64,000 nt of DNA from Streptomyces agglomeratus (GCF_001746415.1 NZ_MEHJ01000002.1:310001-374000), one strand, 5' to 3'. Shown: positions 9,251 through 18,303, numbered from the stretch's first letter. Notes: a model not told the origin generated them from the letters alone. A program made the numbers and translations.

Positions 9251-10330
9251 ATGATCAGGCAACACCCAGCCCCGTTGGGAATCTCCACCGGTCTGCCCGG
9301 GGGTCTTGGCGCCTCCGCGGCGCACGTGGCCGCTGCCCTGGCAAACGCAGGCGGGGCGCTGCGCCCGCCTGTGTTCGCCATGCCCTATCCGGCCCGGCTC
9401 AACCCGTACGTGGACGCGGCCCGCGAGCGGGCTGCTGTCTGGGCCGGGCAGACGGGCCTGACCGGGCCGGGCGGAGTCTGGAGCCAGGAGCACTTCGATG
9501 TCCTCGACCTGGCGCTGTTCACTGCACTGGCCCAGCCACACCTGCCCCGCGAGGAACTGCTGCTGATCGGCGACTGGAATGTCTGGGCCTTCGCCGTCGA
9601 TGACCACTTCCTGACCTACAAGGCAGCCGCCGACGAACCGGGCGCACAGCGGTTCGTGGCACGGCTGACAGCCTGTATGCCGCTGGACTCCACTCCCGCA
9701 CCGATGCCCAGGAACCCGGTTGAGCGCGCGCTCACCGACGTCTGGGCCCGAACCGTGCCCGCACTGCCGGCAAAGCCGCGCCACAAGCTTCGGGACGCGG
9801 CGCTCGACTTCGCCGCCGCCAACCTCTGGGAGCTGGCCAACACCCGGCGCGGCCGTATCCCAGACCCGGTCGAATATCTCCAGATGCGCCGCCGCACCGC
9901 CGGCACCCCCCTCTCCACCGTCTTGCCCTTGTACGCCCGCGGGCGAGACATCCCGGCGAAACTCCTCGCCCACCCGACCGTGCTGGCGCTCATCGAGGCC
10001 TTCGCCGACAACGTGGACTTGCGCAACGACCTCTACTCCTACCGCAAGGAGACGGAGCTGGAGGGGGATCGCAACAACGCCGTCCCGGTGTTCCAACACT
10101 TCCTGAGCTGCTCACTGCAAACCGCGGTAGACCACGTGGGCAATCTGATGAACGCCCGGTTGGACTGCTTCGACCGGCTCGTACGGGAGGAACTACCAAA
10201 GCTGGCCGACGAGTTCGGTCCGGATGCGTACGGGACGATGACGGCCTACGTCAACGATCTGAAGGACTGGACGGCCGGCGAGCACGCCTGGCACCCGCAG
10301 ACCGGCCGGTACACCGTCAGCCTGCACTGA
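9251..10330 (+). CDS. Class I terpene synthase, germacradienol-synthase-like
   Basis: The 359-residue protein is a soluble class I terpene cyclase that would ionise a prenyl diphosphate, most likely farnesyl diphosphate, to a sesquiterpene. The metal-binding motif is D117-D118-H119-F120, the DDHF variant found in the N-terminal half of germacradienol/geosmin synthase. The NSE triad is N259-D260-L-Y-S263-Y-R-K-E267, and a C-terminal R-Y pair (TGRYT) is present. Only one cyclase domain is present, so it is not a full geosmin synthase. ATG 9251 has GGAG about 10 bases upstream. It stands alone, flanked by Tn3-type fragments, which suggests transfer as cargo. The product cannot be told from sequence. 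Confidence 0.9.
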   Translation: MIRQHPAPLGISTGLPGGLGASAAHVAAALANAGGALRPPVFAMPYPARLNPYVDAARERAAVWAGQTGLTGPGGVWSQEHFDVLDLALFTALAQPHLPREELLLIGDWNVWAFAVDDHFLTYKAAADEPGAQRFVARLTACMPLDSTPAPMPRNPVERALTDVWARTVPALPAKPRHKLRDAALDFAAANLWELANTRRGRIPDPVEYLQMRRRTAGTPLSTVLPLYARGRDIPAKLLAHPTVLALIEAFADNVDLRNDLYSYRKETELEGDRNNAVPVFQHFLSCSLQTAVDHVGNLMNARLDCFDRLVREELPKLADEFGPDAYGTMTAYVNDLKDWTAGEHAWHPQTGRYTVSLH

Positions 10331-10334
10331 CTAT

Positions 10335-10510
10335 CTCTGCCAGTCGGCGGGTCCTCGTCCAGGAATCGGCCGATGTAGCGGATCGCCCAAATCTGCACGC
10401 CCATGCCGGTGCGCATCCGCACGACGCAGCGCGATCAGATCACGACCGTCATCGTCGAGAAGAATATCCGCTCCGGCTCCGGACGCGTGGGCACCCTGTG
10501 AACATTGCCT
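10335..10510 (-). pseudogene. Tn3-family transposase N-terminal fragment, opposite strand
   Basis: Minus-strand pieces read VPTRPEPERIFF, then LDDDGRDLIALRRADAHR, then (in a second frame) MGVQIWAIRYIGRFLDEDPP and DWQR. This corresponds to TnpA residues of about 20-75 (LER.F.LDD.D..LI..RR...NRLGFAVQL....LG.F). At least two frameshifts are present. It partly overlaps in content with the fragment at 8814 and points towards the terpene gene. Confidence 0.65.
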
Positions 10511-10576
10511 GCGGCATGCCGGGCGGGCAGTGGCGGTATGCACGGCGGATCCGGCGACGTGCCGCAGCCGCACAGG

Positions 10577-10612
10577 CCCCGGTGTCTTAGCTCAGACACC
10601 AGCCGCAAAGTA
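10577..10612 (+). repeat. Recombinase-linked repeat, copy B (diverged)
   Basis: The sequence CTTAGCTCAGACACCAG, followed after a short gap by CAAAGTAGCGGGG, is a diverged version of the repeats at 8660-8702 and 11564-11606. It lies directly after the recombinase stop codon, the same place that copy A has relative to the recombinase remnant at 8725. Confidence 0.4.
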
Positions 10613-11260
10613 GCGGGGCGAACACGTGCGCGCCGCCGTGGCGGCCTGATGGTCGTGTTCACGGAGCATCCGCATGACGGTGGCGGGTGAGGGGTGCTGG
10701 CCCTTCTTCGTGCCAGTGGTGATGACGAGCCGCTTGGCGATGTCGCGGAGGCTCATCTCCTGGTCGCGCAGGTGGAGGGCCATGGACAGCATGGACTCGT
10801 CGGTGACGCCCGCGCCGCCGATGGTCTTGCCGCGCTTGCGGGCGGATTCGCGGCCTTCGAGGGTGCGGTCGCGGATGTACTCGCGCTCCATGCCGGACAT
10901 CGCTGCGAGCACGGTGAACACGATGCCGGAGGGGTCGTGCGCGCCCTTGAGCTCTCCGGTGAGGAACTCCAGGCCGACGTCGCTGGCCTTCAGTTCCTCG
11001 GCGAGCATAGCGAGTTCGATGCCGCGGCCGAGGCGCTTGTGCTCGTTGACGACCAGGGTCACGGCGACGCCTGAGGAGCGGATCTCCCCGGCGAGCTTCA
11101 CGGCGGCCTCCAGCTCGGGGCGCCGGGTGGCGCGGGTATCTTCTACGAGAAGACGCGCGCGCCATCCCGGCTTCGGCGAGGGAGTCGAACTGTACGTCGA
11201 GGGACTGCCGGGCGGTCGAGGCGCGGGCGTAGCCGAGGCGGACGTGCCCGACCGGTTCGG
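10592..11260 (-). pseudogene. Serine recombinase (resolvase family), frameshifted
   Basis: The catalytic N-terminus VGHVRLGYARASTARQSLDV (nucleophile serine in YARAS) is read on the minus strand from about 11260. Near 11150 the sequence GCGCGCGCGTCTTCTCGTAG breaks the frame. The rest (EDTRATRRPELEAAVKLAGE, VVNEHKRLGRGIELAMLAEE, SGMEREYIRDRTLEGRESAR and a C-terminal HTH, QEMSLRDIAKRLVITTGTKK) is intact in another frame to 10592. It belongs to the small-serine resolvase/invertase group that accompanies Tn3 transposons. Recombination needs both halves, so it is probably dead. Confidence 0.75.
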
Positions 11261-11563
11261 CGCCCGGCGTTCATCGGCCGGGGCAGCTCGGTCCACGTCG
11301 AACCCGGCTTGCGTACGGCGGGGGTCGGCACGCTGAGCGTCTTGGCGAGTTGGGGCACGAGGCGGAAGCGGGCGGTGTGGTACTGGATGGCCACCTTGCC
11401 CTTGCCCGTCCGACACGGGGAGCCTGCGGGGGCCAGCCCGCCAACAGCTCTTCCGGCGACCGCTCCTGTCGCACGTCCCGCCCCCTGTCGTCGACCTCCC
11501 GGGCATTCACCAGAACAGTCCAACGCGGCGTCCCATTGCCGGGAAACGGGCCTCAGAACCTAC

Positions 11564-11606
11564 TGGCGGGTTACTTGTTCCCTGGTGTCCGGGCTAGGAC
11601 TTCGGG
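11564..11606 (-). repeat. Recombinase-linked repeat, copy C (inverted)
   Basis: Read on the minus strand, TCCTAGCCCGGACACCAGGG followed by AACAAGTAACCCGCCAGTAG matches copy A at 8660 almost base for base. Copies A and C are in opposite orientation and bracket the Tn3 relics, terpene synthase and recombinase. They may mark the ends of the unit or the recombinase target. Confidence 0.55.
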
Positions 11607-11665
11607 GCCGATTTGATCGACCAGGCGTTCATCGACATGGCGGAGGGGCGGGGGCCTCCCCCTGA

Positions 11666-12066
11666 GTGGTGGACACGCTGATACTGGATCTGCTCGATCC
11701 GGAGGAAGCGAGAAGACCGCCGATGGCGATGAAGGACTACTCGGACGAGTTCAAGGCCGATGCCGTGGCCCTGTACGAGTCCACACCCGGGGCGACATAC
11801 AAGAGCATCGCCGCTGACCTGGGCGTCAACCGGGCGACCCTGCGGGAGTGGGTACTGCGGGACCGCGAACGCCGTGGCATCACCGCCGCGGCTGCGAAGC
11901 CGGGCGCCCAGCCTCGGGAGGCGGCGCCGTCCGCTGATCCGAACGAGCGGGTGCGGCAGTGGAGGCCCGGGTGGCCGAGCTCGAGGCAAGTGAGCGCAAG
12001 CTCGCCACCGAGCGGGACATCCTCCGCAAGGCGGCCAAGTATTTCGCCGGGGAGACGAACTGGTGA
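11666..12066 (+). pseudogene. IS3 orfA, one-base deletion
   Basis: OrfA supplies the DNA-binding part of the IS3 transposase: a helix-turn-helix (YSDEFKADAVALYESTPGAT, GVNRATLREWV) followed by a leucine-zipper region. In this copy GTGCGGCAGTGGAGG has lost one T compared with GTGCGGCAGTTGGAGG in copy 2, so the frame shifts at about 11959 and the coiled coil is lost. The other bases are nearly the same as in copy 2. Confidence 0.85.
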
Positions 12067-12959
12067 TGAGCCGCTTCCAGTTCGTTGACGACCATCGCAA
12101 CACCTACGAGGTGAAGCGGCTCTGCCAGGTCCTGGACGTGAACCGGTCCAGCTACTACAAATGGCTCGCCGGCGCCGAGGCCCGGGCCACCCGGCAGCGG
12201 GAGGACCGGGTCCTGGCCGAGGAGATCCGCGAGGTCCACGGCGCATCCGGCGGCGCCTACGGCTCCCCGCGCGTGACGGCCGAGCTCCGCGAGAAAGGGC
12301 GGCGGGTCAACGAAAAGCGGATCGCCCGGATCATGCGGACGTTCTCCATCACCGGCATCCGCCTGCGCAGACGCGTGCGCACCACCGTCCCGGACCCGGC
12401 CACCTCACCGGTCCCGGACCTGTTCCAGCGGGACTTCACCGCCACCGAACCCGGCCTGAAATACATGGGCGACATCACCTATCTCCCCCTGAAAAACGGG
12501 GAGTTCCTCTATCTCGCGACCGTGCTGGACTGCTTCAGCCGCAAGGTCGTCGGCTGGTCCATCGCCGACCACATGCGCACCGGCCTGGTCGCCGACGCAC
12601 TGCGGATGGCGGCCTCGACCCGAGGCGGCCTGGACGGTGCCGTGTTCCACTCCGACCACGGGGCCCAAGACGGCTCCCGGGCCTTCGCCGGCCTCTGCGA
12701 CCAGTTCGGAGTGACCCGATCGATGGGCGCGGTCGGCACCAGCGCCGACAACGCGGCCTGCGAAAGCTTCCACGCCTCCCTGAAACGCGAGACCCTCCAG
12801 GGCACCCACGACTACGGTGACGCCCGCACCTGCCGCAGAACCGTCTTCGCCTGGCTGACCCGCTACAACACCCGCCGCCGGCACTCCGCCAACGGCCACC
12901 TCAGCCCCAACGAATACGAACGCCGACACCACACCGCTAAACTCACGCTCGCCGCGTGA
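12063..12959 (+). CDS. IS3 orfB, DDE transposase
   Basis: The 298-residue protein has the IS3 OrfB layout: an HTH_21 region (AYGSPRVTAELREKGRRVNE), then the retroviral-integrase-like core. The catalytic residues are D in KYMGDITYL, D in VFHSDHGAQ and E in NAACESFHASLKRE, with the usual C-terminal NTRRRHSANGHLSPNEYE. GTG 12063 overlaps the orfA stop. In IS3 elements a -1 frameshift makes an OrfAB fusion. That is not possible here because orfA is broken. One residue differs from copy 2 (R for D at position 258). Confidence 0.95.
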   Translation: MMSRFQFVDDHRNTYEVKRLCQVLDVNRSSYYKWLAGAEARATRQREDRVLAEEIREVHGASGGAYGSPRVTAELREKGRRVNEKRIARIMRTFSITGIRLRRRVRTTVPDPATSPVPDLFQRDFTATEPGLKYMGDITYLPLKNGEFLYLATVLDCFSRKVVGWSIADHMRTGLVADALRMAASTRGGLDGAVFHSDHGAQDGSRAFAGLCDQFGVTRSMGAVGTSADNAACESFHASLKRETLQGTHDYGDARTCRRTVFAWLTRYNTRRRHSANGHLSPNEYERRHHTAKLTLAA

Positions 12960-13011
12960 TCAATAACCGCGTGCCCACCTTCACGGGGGAAGGCCCGTAC
13001 GAGCGTGTCAT

Positions 13012-14013
13012 GCTCACCATGCAACGAGCCGATGGGCCGGCCGCTGGGCACTCCATGGGTAGCTGGCCTGCTCGCCGACATGCTGGTCACCAAGCACGCC
13101 CTTGACCCCTCGACGGTGGCAGCGCACTTCACCCGGTCGGCCGCAGTAAGGGGAATTCGCCAGCCAACCGATCCGGGCGACGCGAAAAGCTCAGCATCCG
13201 GGCTTGTGCTTCATCCAGATAGCGAAAGGCTGGACGAGAATCCTGGTATCCGGCACGCTTCACCCCATCGGCTCCGTGACCAGATCTCGATCGACACCGT
13301 TGACCCGACGAAGCGCGCAAAAGCATGGATGGGACTGTGCGCTCCAGGGGCCCCGACGACCGCGCTAGGCCCGGGGCCCCACCACACACCACAATCCCGC
13401 CCAGTCCTACTCCTAGGCAGTGCACCTGTGAGGCAGGACCGAGGCAATCATCGTGAAGCGGCATGCAACTGTGACGCCCGCACGGCTGTCCCTTTGGCCG
13501 GGGGACCCCATTCGCTAGGCTCCCGGGATGCCATGGAGTCCTCCATTAGCGCCCCGCCCCCGGTACGAGTGCGGGCCCCCTCCGCGCACGTGTGCACCTT
13601 CGACCTGACGGTCCACGGGCCCTCAGGGAGTCGGCCAAGTCATCGCACCCGCCTCGCAGGTCCCGGTCGACTACGACGCCCGATCAAGTTGGCATCCGCT
13701 GCGGGCTCTGCCACTGAGGCGCGACGCCAGCCGCTACCGGGGCGAAAGCGACCACTTCGACACAGGGTGATCACGCTGCGCATTTTGCCATGGCGGGGAA
13801 CCAGTGCGGCCCCCCGCCATTCCGCATCGTCGCCCTGTCGGTATCCGTGACCATCGCGGACATCGTGTCGAGCACAGCGCGCAGCAGGGCGAACTCAATC
13901 GCCGACTGAGCAACGATCACGGAGCAGGGTTCGCCGGCCTCGCTGCACAGCCTGGGGTCCTTGATCGTGGCGACGTTGCCCACCCATCGGACTTGCCGAG
14001 CACCCCGGCGCGT
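13012..14013. other. Gene-poor stretch between IS3 and the TnpB relic
   Basis: No firm gene. A TAGGCT hexamer six bases before an ATG at 13528 looks like a leaderless Streptomyces start, but the frame decays quickly. On the minus strand 13771-13983 could encode a 70-residue protein (MGNVATIKDPRLCSEAGEPC); it has no recognisable domain and I would not call it a gene. Confidence 0.35.
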
Positions 14014-14425
14014 TTAGCGGCGCACGCCGAGATCATCCGCGACAACCAAGCGGCGGCACTGGAAAACCTGGCGGTCTAGGGACTCGCCCGAACACGCATG
14101 GCCAAGTCCGTCCACAACGTCGGATGGTCGGCCTTCGTGACGATGCTGGAATGCAAGGCCGTGAAGTTCGGCCGTTGTTTCCACCGCATCGGACGCTTCG
14201 AGCCGACCTCTCAGGTCTGCTCCGTATGCGGCGTCAAGGATGGACCCAAACCCCTGGGCATACGCGTGTGGGAATGCGGAGCCTGCGGGGCCGTCCTTGA
14301 CCGGGACATCAACGCGGCGGTCAACGTCGCCCAGGCCGCCGTACTGGCGGTATCAGCCTGCGGAGTGCGGGTAAGGCCGGGACCCGTCCCGGCACGGCGC
14401 GAAGAAACAGGAACCCACCCGGAGC
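14014..14425 (+). pseudogene. TnpB (IS200/IS605) C-terminal relic
   Basis: The sequence reads AEIIRDNQAAALENLAV, an in-frame stop at 14077-14079, then GLARTRMAKSVHNVGW and KAVKFGRCFHRIGRFEPTSQ. It keeps the RuvC glutamate (ALENL), the zinc ribbon (CSVCG...CGACG) and the last catalytic aspartate (VLDRDINAAVNV). The N-terminal part with the first RuvC aspartate is missing. The last codons and the element end continue at 16443 because an IS701-like element is inserted in the C-terminal tail. TnpB is an RNA-guided nuclease; this copy cannot be active. Confidence 0.8.
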
Positions 14426-14488
14426 CTAATACTCCAGCTGTAGATCGTGATCTTCACCGTTGTGGATGGATCGCCGCCTGCATGCAGA

Positions 14489-14922
14489 TCAGCTGTCTCG
14501 TAGCGTCCTGACAACCGCGATGGCCTGATCCAGCAAGTCGATGGGGCAGCCCCAGTAGTCATAGATGCCGCCGCGGGCGCGGTTGCTGCCGCAGACAACA
14601 AATACGCCGGTTCCCAGCTCAACCTTGAGGTGGGTGGCCAGCCAGCCGACGAAACCGCTGTTGTCCACGTGATCGGCGAAGTGGAAGGAGAAAATTCCGA
14701 AGCGTTCGACGCCGTTGCCCTCCTGGGTGAGCGGACCAGGCGGCTCCAGCTCTCCCGGTCCCGAACGACTGCCAGCGTCTCGGCGGTGAGTGCCGGCGGC
14801 TGGTCAGCCGGAGACTCTTCAAAACGCCAGACGCCGTCGTGCACGACGAGGTCAGCCTGAGCGATCACACGGCGTAGCCGCTGCTCTGTCTGTTCCGCAG
14901 TCTCCATACTCACACTGACCAT
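14489..14922 (-). pseudogene. Passenger gene, DUF6196-like, frameshifted
   Basis: The minus strand from ATG 14922 (GGAG upstream) gives VSVSMETAEQTEQRLRRVIA and DGVWRFEESPADQPP. Near 14741 one base is missing, and the protein continues in the next frame as GVERFGIFSFHFADHVDNSG, FVGWLATHLKVELGTGVFVV and GGIYDYWGCPIDLLDQA up to the stop at 14489. It resembles a conserved Streptomyces protein family that I recall as DUF6196; the assignment is from memory. It is unrelated to transposition and sits inside the IS701-like element. Confidence 0.6.
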
Positions 14923-14929
14923 CAGCGAG

Positions 14930-15105
14930 ACTCCTTGATCCGTGTAGCCGTGATCCCACCCGGGGATCATCGCGCGATCGCCTCTTCTGTCGGAACGAGG
15001 GCTCCTGCAGGGCAACCGTCGTCGCAACGCCCTCGCCGTCTCGTCTATTTCGCACGCGGCTTCCTCGTCTCCGGAGACTCCGTCGAGCAAGATCGTGATC
15101 TTCAT
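14930..15105 (-). pseudogene. Passenger gene start, truncated
   Basis: ATG 15105 overlaps the transposase stop (ATGA). The start KITILLDGVSGDEEAACEID, then ETARALRR, resembles small Streptomyces proteins of the effector-associated constant component type, but the sequence then loses similarity and runs into the next passenger gene without a stop. Probably an internally deleted gene. Family assignment is tentative. Confidence 0.4.
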
Positions 15106-16360
15106 GTGGTGGCTGCCTGTCGTCGGTAGTGGCAGGCGCGTGCTCGGGCTTGGTGGCGTCGTCGCCAGCGGGACCAGTCGAGCAGGTGTGCCGCCGTGTG
15201 GTCGGGCCGGACGGCCAGGGTGATGAAGAGTCGCTGGATCTCGTTGCAGGACAGCGGGATCAGCCCGTCAGGGGCGCCGTGCTGGGCGTGTTCGTCGGCC
15301 CGAACGACGGTGAGGAAGGCGTGGGCGAGCATGGCCGGAGTGACCCAGCGGGTCCAGGACGAGTAGCGGCGGACTTGATGCTCGTCCAGTCCGGCCAGGC
15401 CCTTCTCGGCCTGGAAGGTCTCTTCCACCCGCCACCTCGATCCAGCAACTCTGACCAGGGTGGTCAGCGGGACGGCCTGCGGCGAGTGGCAGCGGTAGTG
15501 GGCGAGTTCACCGGTGCTGCGGTTGCGCCGGATCAGTAGCTGGCGGTGGCCGGGGGCGTCCTCGGCCAGGTCGATGACGGCCCAGTGGTAGAAGCGGTGG
15601 CCCTTCGCGCCGTCGCCGGCGGACAGCTGCTGCCAGGCACGCTTGGGCAGCTTCTTGGCCAGCGCGTCGGCCCGGAGCTTGCCGGCGCCAGTGGTCACCT
15701 CGGCCGAGCAGGCCACGGCCAGCACGTAGCCGACGCCCCGTGCCGCCAGAGCGGCCCGCAGTTTCGGGTTGCCGCCGTAGACCTCATCCCCGGCAACCCA
15801 GGCGGCCTGGTGTCCGGCGTCCAGGAATCGTTCGATCATCACAGTGGCCAGTTCCGGCTTGGTCTGGAAGGTGAGCTCGTCGTCGAGCCCGGCGGCCTGA
15901 CAACGATCCGGATCGCTGGTCCACGAGCGCGGGATGTACAACTCCCGGTCCACTGCGGCGTGTCCGCACTGCCCGGGTACTGGCGCTGGACGCCGACGGT
16001 GTGAGAGCCCTTCTTTAGGTCCCCGGTCTCGTCGACGACCAGCACCGCGGCCTCGTCGCGGAGGTGCTCGACGACGTAGTCGCGGACGTCGTCCCGCACG
16101 GCGTCGGCATCCCAGGCCGCGCGGCACAGCAGGTGCTGCATGCCGTGTGGCGCTGCTTCCCCGGCCCATTCGGCGATCGTCCAGCAATTCTTGCGGGGCA
16201 GGTCCGCGAGCAATCCGAGCACCAACCGCCCGGCCCGCCGCCGGGGTTCGACCCGTGCGAACCGTCCGGCGATCCGGCCCATGAGGGCCTCGAAGCTCGC
16301 CCGCCAGCGGGTGGAATCTATGCTGTGACCTGCGGCCACCGTCTCTTCGTTAGTCCACAC
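15102..16360 (-). pseudogene. IS701-family transposase, internal deletion
   Basis: The N-terminal half (from ATG 16360) includes the first catalytic aspartate in VLVVDETGDLKKGSHTVGVQ. After QRQYPG near 15985 the frame is lost. The second half, in another frame, has RELYIPRSWTSDPDRC, the second aspartate in AWVAGDEVYGGNPKLR and the glutamate in RWRVEETFQAEKGLAGLDEH, ending at 15102. Compared with family members the NAQVAVYL segment between the halves is missing, so about 20 residues were deleted together with a frameshift. Inactive, although the perfect inverted repeats could still be moved in trans. Confidence 0.8.
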
Positions 16361-16442
16361 AACTCACGATGATCAACGGTGACCGCAGCCGTACCCACAC
16401 CGGCCCCACCAGCAAGATCACGATCTACAGCTGGAGTACTAA

Positions 16443-16501
16443 GCCGGTGACCACCGGCAGGCAGGCGGGAAACTCCGCCCTTTAGGGCGGAGAGGATGTC
16501 A
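16443..16501 (+). repeat. IS200/IS605 right end with hairpin
   Basis: This is the remainder of the TnpB tail followed by the hairpin CTCCGCCC-TTTA-GGGCGGAG at 16473-16492 and the end GAGGATGTCAA. The same hairpin and end occur, inverted, at 56757-56787 and 62769-62799. In TnpB systems the guide (omega) RNA terminates at this end, so the transcript would have run through here. Confidence 0.75.
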
Positions 16502-16665
16502 AGAGGCGTGAGTCCTGTGGCGACAGAGGTACTGGAACCTCAATCGCTCGTCGGTTGCGTCGACAAGGAATGCCATGGTCCCCCGCTGTTCGCCGGGCCC
16601 CGGCTTGTGGAAAACAAGAAATGCCGGGCCGGGAACGATCCCGGTCCGGCATGTACAAGCAGCGC

Positions 16666-17004
16666 TCAGATGTCGAGCTTGGGCTTCTTGAAGCCCTTCG
16701 GCAGCTTTACCGTGTTGGAGCAGTCCACGACCGGCCCGGCAGTGGCGGACCCGCCGTCGCCCAGCAGTTGGTGCTCCCGGAACACCACGTTCGGCCGGCC
16801 GGGCGTCGTGCAGTGCTGCTCCTGCCTGACAATGCGCTCGCCGTCCTTGTCGACGTGGGTCTCGCTCTTGCGGATGCAGACGTTGTCACTGCTCCCGCAG
16901 TCACCCGCGCGTCCGTCTGCGTATGCGTGCCCGGCGCCGGCACAGATTGCGGCGAGACTTCCGACGATCCCCGAGATGGCGGCGATCTTCTTCGGAGTGA
17001 ACAT
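16666..17004 (-). CDS. Small secreted protein, MFTxKK type
   Basis: The 112-residue protein has a Sec signal peptide (MFTPKKIAAISGIVGSLAAI, then CAGAGHAYA with an A-Y-A cleavage site) and a mature part with four cysteines, DCGSSDNVCIRKSETHVDKD...CTTPGRPNV...VVDCSNTVKL, likely two disulfides. ATG 17004 was chosen because AAAGGA lies about nine bases upstream; the ATG three codons earlier would overlap that site. The start resembles the protein at 17959-18303. Exported; function unknown. Confidence 0.75.
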   Translation of the reverse strand: MFTPKKIAAISGIVGSLAAICAGAGHAYADGRAGDCGSSDNVCIRKSETHVDKDGERIVRQEQHCTTPGRPNVVFREHQLLGDGGSATAGPVVDCSNTVKLPKGFKKPKLDI

Positions 17005-17330
17005 GTGCTGCATTCCTTTACAACGTCGGGCCCGGGCGCCTGTGTCATTTGACCGGTGTGCGCCCGGGCCCGAGAAGGTTTCGGAACCGATCATTTCGCG
17101 TCTGACGCGCTGACAGCTGCGCCGACGGAGGAATTGCAGCAGCCCGGACGCACAACGTGATGAGCCGTCGCGCGTCAGGGCTGCCTTTGCCAAGAGGGCT
17201 GCCCTGCACACCGTCGAACATGCCCGCCGGTACGTGACCAGGCTGTTTGCGGTAGTGCGAGGTGCATCAGCTGTCTGGAGAGGGCTGATGCGCCCGTGGC
17301 AGCGCCGAGAGGTTGAGCCCTCGGTTGGTC

Positions 17331-17798
17331 TTACTGGCCTTCGCCGTGCTGGCCGTAGGCCTGGTCGGGTCCGTGCTGCTGACCGTTCTCCGGCCCGTAC
17401 TGCGGTCCGTGCTGCTGACCGTTCTCCGGCCCGTACTGCGGTCCGTGCTGCTGACCGTTCTCCGGCCCGTACTGCGGTCCGTGCTGCTGACCGTTCTCCG
17501 GCCCGTACTGCGGTCCGTGCTGCTGACCGTTCTCCGGCCCGTACTGCGGTCCGTGCTGCTGACCGTTCTCGGGCCCGTACTGCGGCCCGTGCTGATGACC
17601 GTTCTCCGGCCCGTACTGCAGCCCGGCCTGCGGCGCAGCGTAGTAACCGCCGCCGATGGCCACCGCGTTGGCCGTCGAGTTGGCCACGGCAGTGACCGGC
17701 GTCGGCCCGCCGTCGCCGGCGAAGCTGACACCGGCACCGAAGGCGGACAGCCCGGCGACCGCCACGGCTACGACTGCAGCGCGCTGAAACTTACGCAT
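17331..17798 (-). CDS. Secreted repeat protein (QYGPENGQQHGP repeats)
   Basis: The 155-residue protein has a Sec signal peptide (MRKFQRAAVVAVAVAGLSAF, cleavage after SFA). A short linker is followed by seven copies of the 12-residue unit QYGPENGQQHGP and a tail. The repeats are rich in Gln, Gly, Pro, His and Tyr with no hydrophobic core, so an extended or fibrous surface protein is likely, and histidine could bind metal. AAGAAAGGG precedes ATG 17798. It is one of four small exported proteins in a row on the same strand. Confidence 0.8.
   Translation of the reverse strand: MRKFQRAAVVAVAVAGLSAFGAGVSFAGDGGPTPVTAVANSTANAVAIGGGYYAAPQAGLQYGPENGHQHGPQYGPENGQQHGPQYGPENGQQHGPQYGPENGQQHGPQYGPENGQQHGPQYGPENGQQHGPQYGPENGQQHGPDQAYGQHGEGQ
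17369..17620. repeat. Seven tandem 36-bp repeats inside a gene
   Basis: Units start at 17369, 17405, 17441, 17477, 17513, 17549 and 17585. The first five are identical at the base level as far as I can read; the last two carry one to three substitutions. Near-identity at synonymous positions suggests recent expansion or recombination, so copy number may vary between strains. Confidence 0.9.
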
Positions 17799-17958
17799 GT
17801 CAAACCCTTTCTTACCCAGGCAGGGCGCCTGGCTTGACTACTCAGTGTCTTTATTACACACATTTCGCCATATGTCGGGATCTGAACTGCGTCGTGTCGG
17901 CATATTCGCCGCATCGCGGTCAGGGTTGCACCGGCCGGACTACTTCACGGGCTCGGCC

Positions 17959-18303
17959 TTAGAGCAGGCCGAATGGCTGCTGGTCACCGTCGGCCACGCC
18001 GGGCACTCCCGACGTGGTGGGGGAACAGGTCACTTCGGGCCCGAGCCGCATCGTCCCGCCCCCCATCGCGGAGGGCACAATCAAGGGCTTCACCGGCGTG
18101 CAGGTCTCCCTGTGGGGCATGACACCGCCCTCCGGGAGCTGACCCTTGATGTGTTGTGTGGTGTGGCAGGTGAGGTTGCCCATGACGTCGCGAGTGCAGG
18201 TTTGTACGCCTTGCCCGGCATATGCAGCGGTGACGCTGGTACAGGCCATGGCGAGGCCACCGGCGAGCACCGAGACAACCGCGATCTTCTTCCTGGTGAA
18301 CAT
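17959..18303 (-). CDS. Small secreted protein, MFTxKK type
   Basis: The 114-residue protein has a Sec signal peptide (MFTRKKIAVVSVLAGGLAMA, cleavage near AAYA) and a mature part with cysteines in QTCTRDVMGNLTCHTTQHIK, ETCTPVKP and VTCSPTTS. GGAAAG lies upstream of ATG 18303. The N-terminus is close to that of the 16666-17004 protein, so these are probably distant paralogues. Extracellular; function unknown. Confidence 0.75.
   Translation of the reverse strand: MFTRKKIAVVSVLAGGLAMACTSVTAAYAGQGVQTCTRDVMGNLTCHTTQHIKGQLPEGGVMPHRETCTPVKPLIVPSAMGGGTMRLGPEVTCSPTTSGVPGVADGDQQPFGLL

Larger units (their letters stand above)
11651..13011 (+). mobile_element. IS3-family element, copy 1
   Basis: These 1361 bases are almost identical to 44709-46070. 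The two copies diverge sharply just outside these limits. Near the ends, GGCCTCCCCCTGAGTGGTGG at the left pairs with GGCCTTCCCCCGTGAAGGTG read inwards from the right, so imperfect inverted repeats are present. The shared sequence runs about 17 bases beyond the right repeat. Copy 1 carries a one-base deletion in orfA. Confidence 0.85.
14430..16438 (-). mobile_element. IS701-like element with passenger remnants
   Basis: Perfect 25-base inverted repeats (TACTCCAGCTGTAGATCGTG plus ATCTT) lie at 14430-14454 and 16414-16438, flanked by a 4-base duplication CTAA at 14426-14429 and 16439-16442. Joining the flanks restores the TnpB tail. A 4-bp CTAR-type duplication is characteristic of IS701. At 2.0 kb it is longer than a usual IS701 (about 1.4 kb) because 14489-15105 holds remnants of unrelated genes between the transposase stop and the distal repeat. 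Confidence 0.85.

Noticed and set aside
9251..10330. Full geosmin synthase
   Set aside because: Only one cyclase domain of 359 residues is present; geosmin synthase has two domains and about 725 residues.
17369..17620. Tandem 36-bp repeats considered as a CRISPR array
   Set aside because: Units are contiguous with no spacers and lie in frame in a secreted-protein gene.
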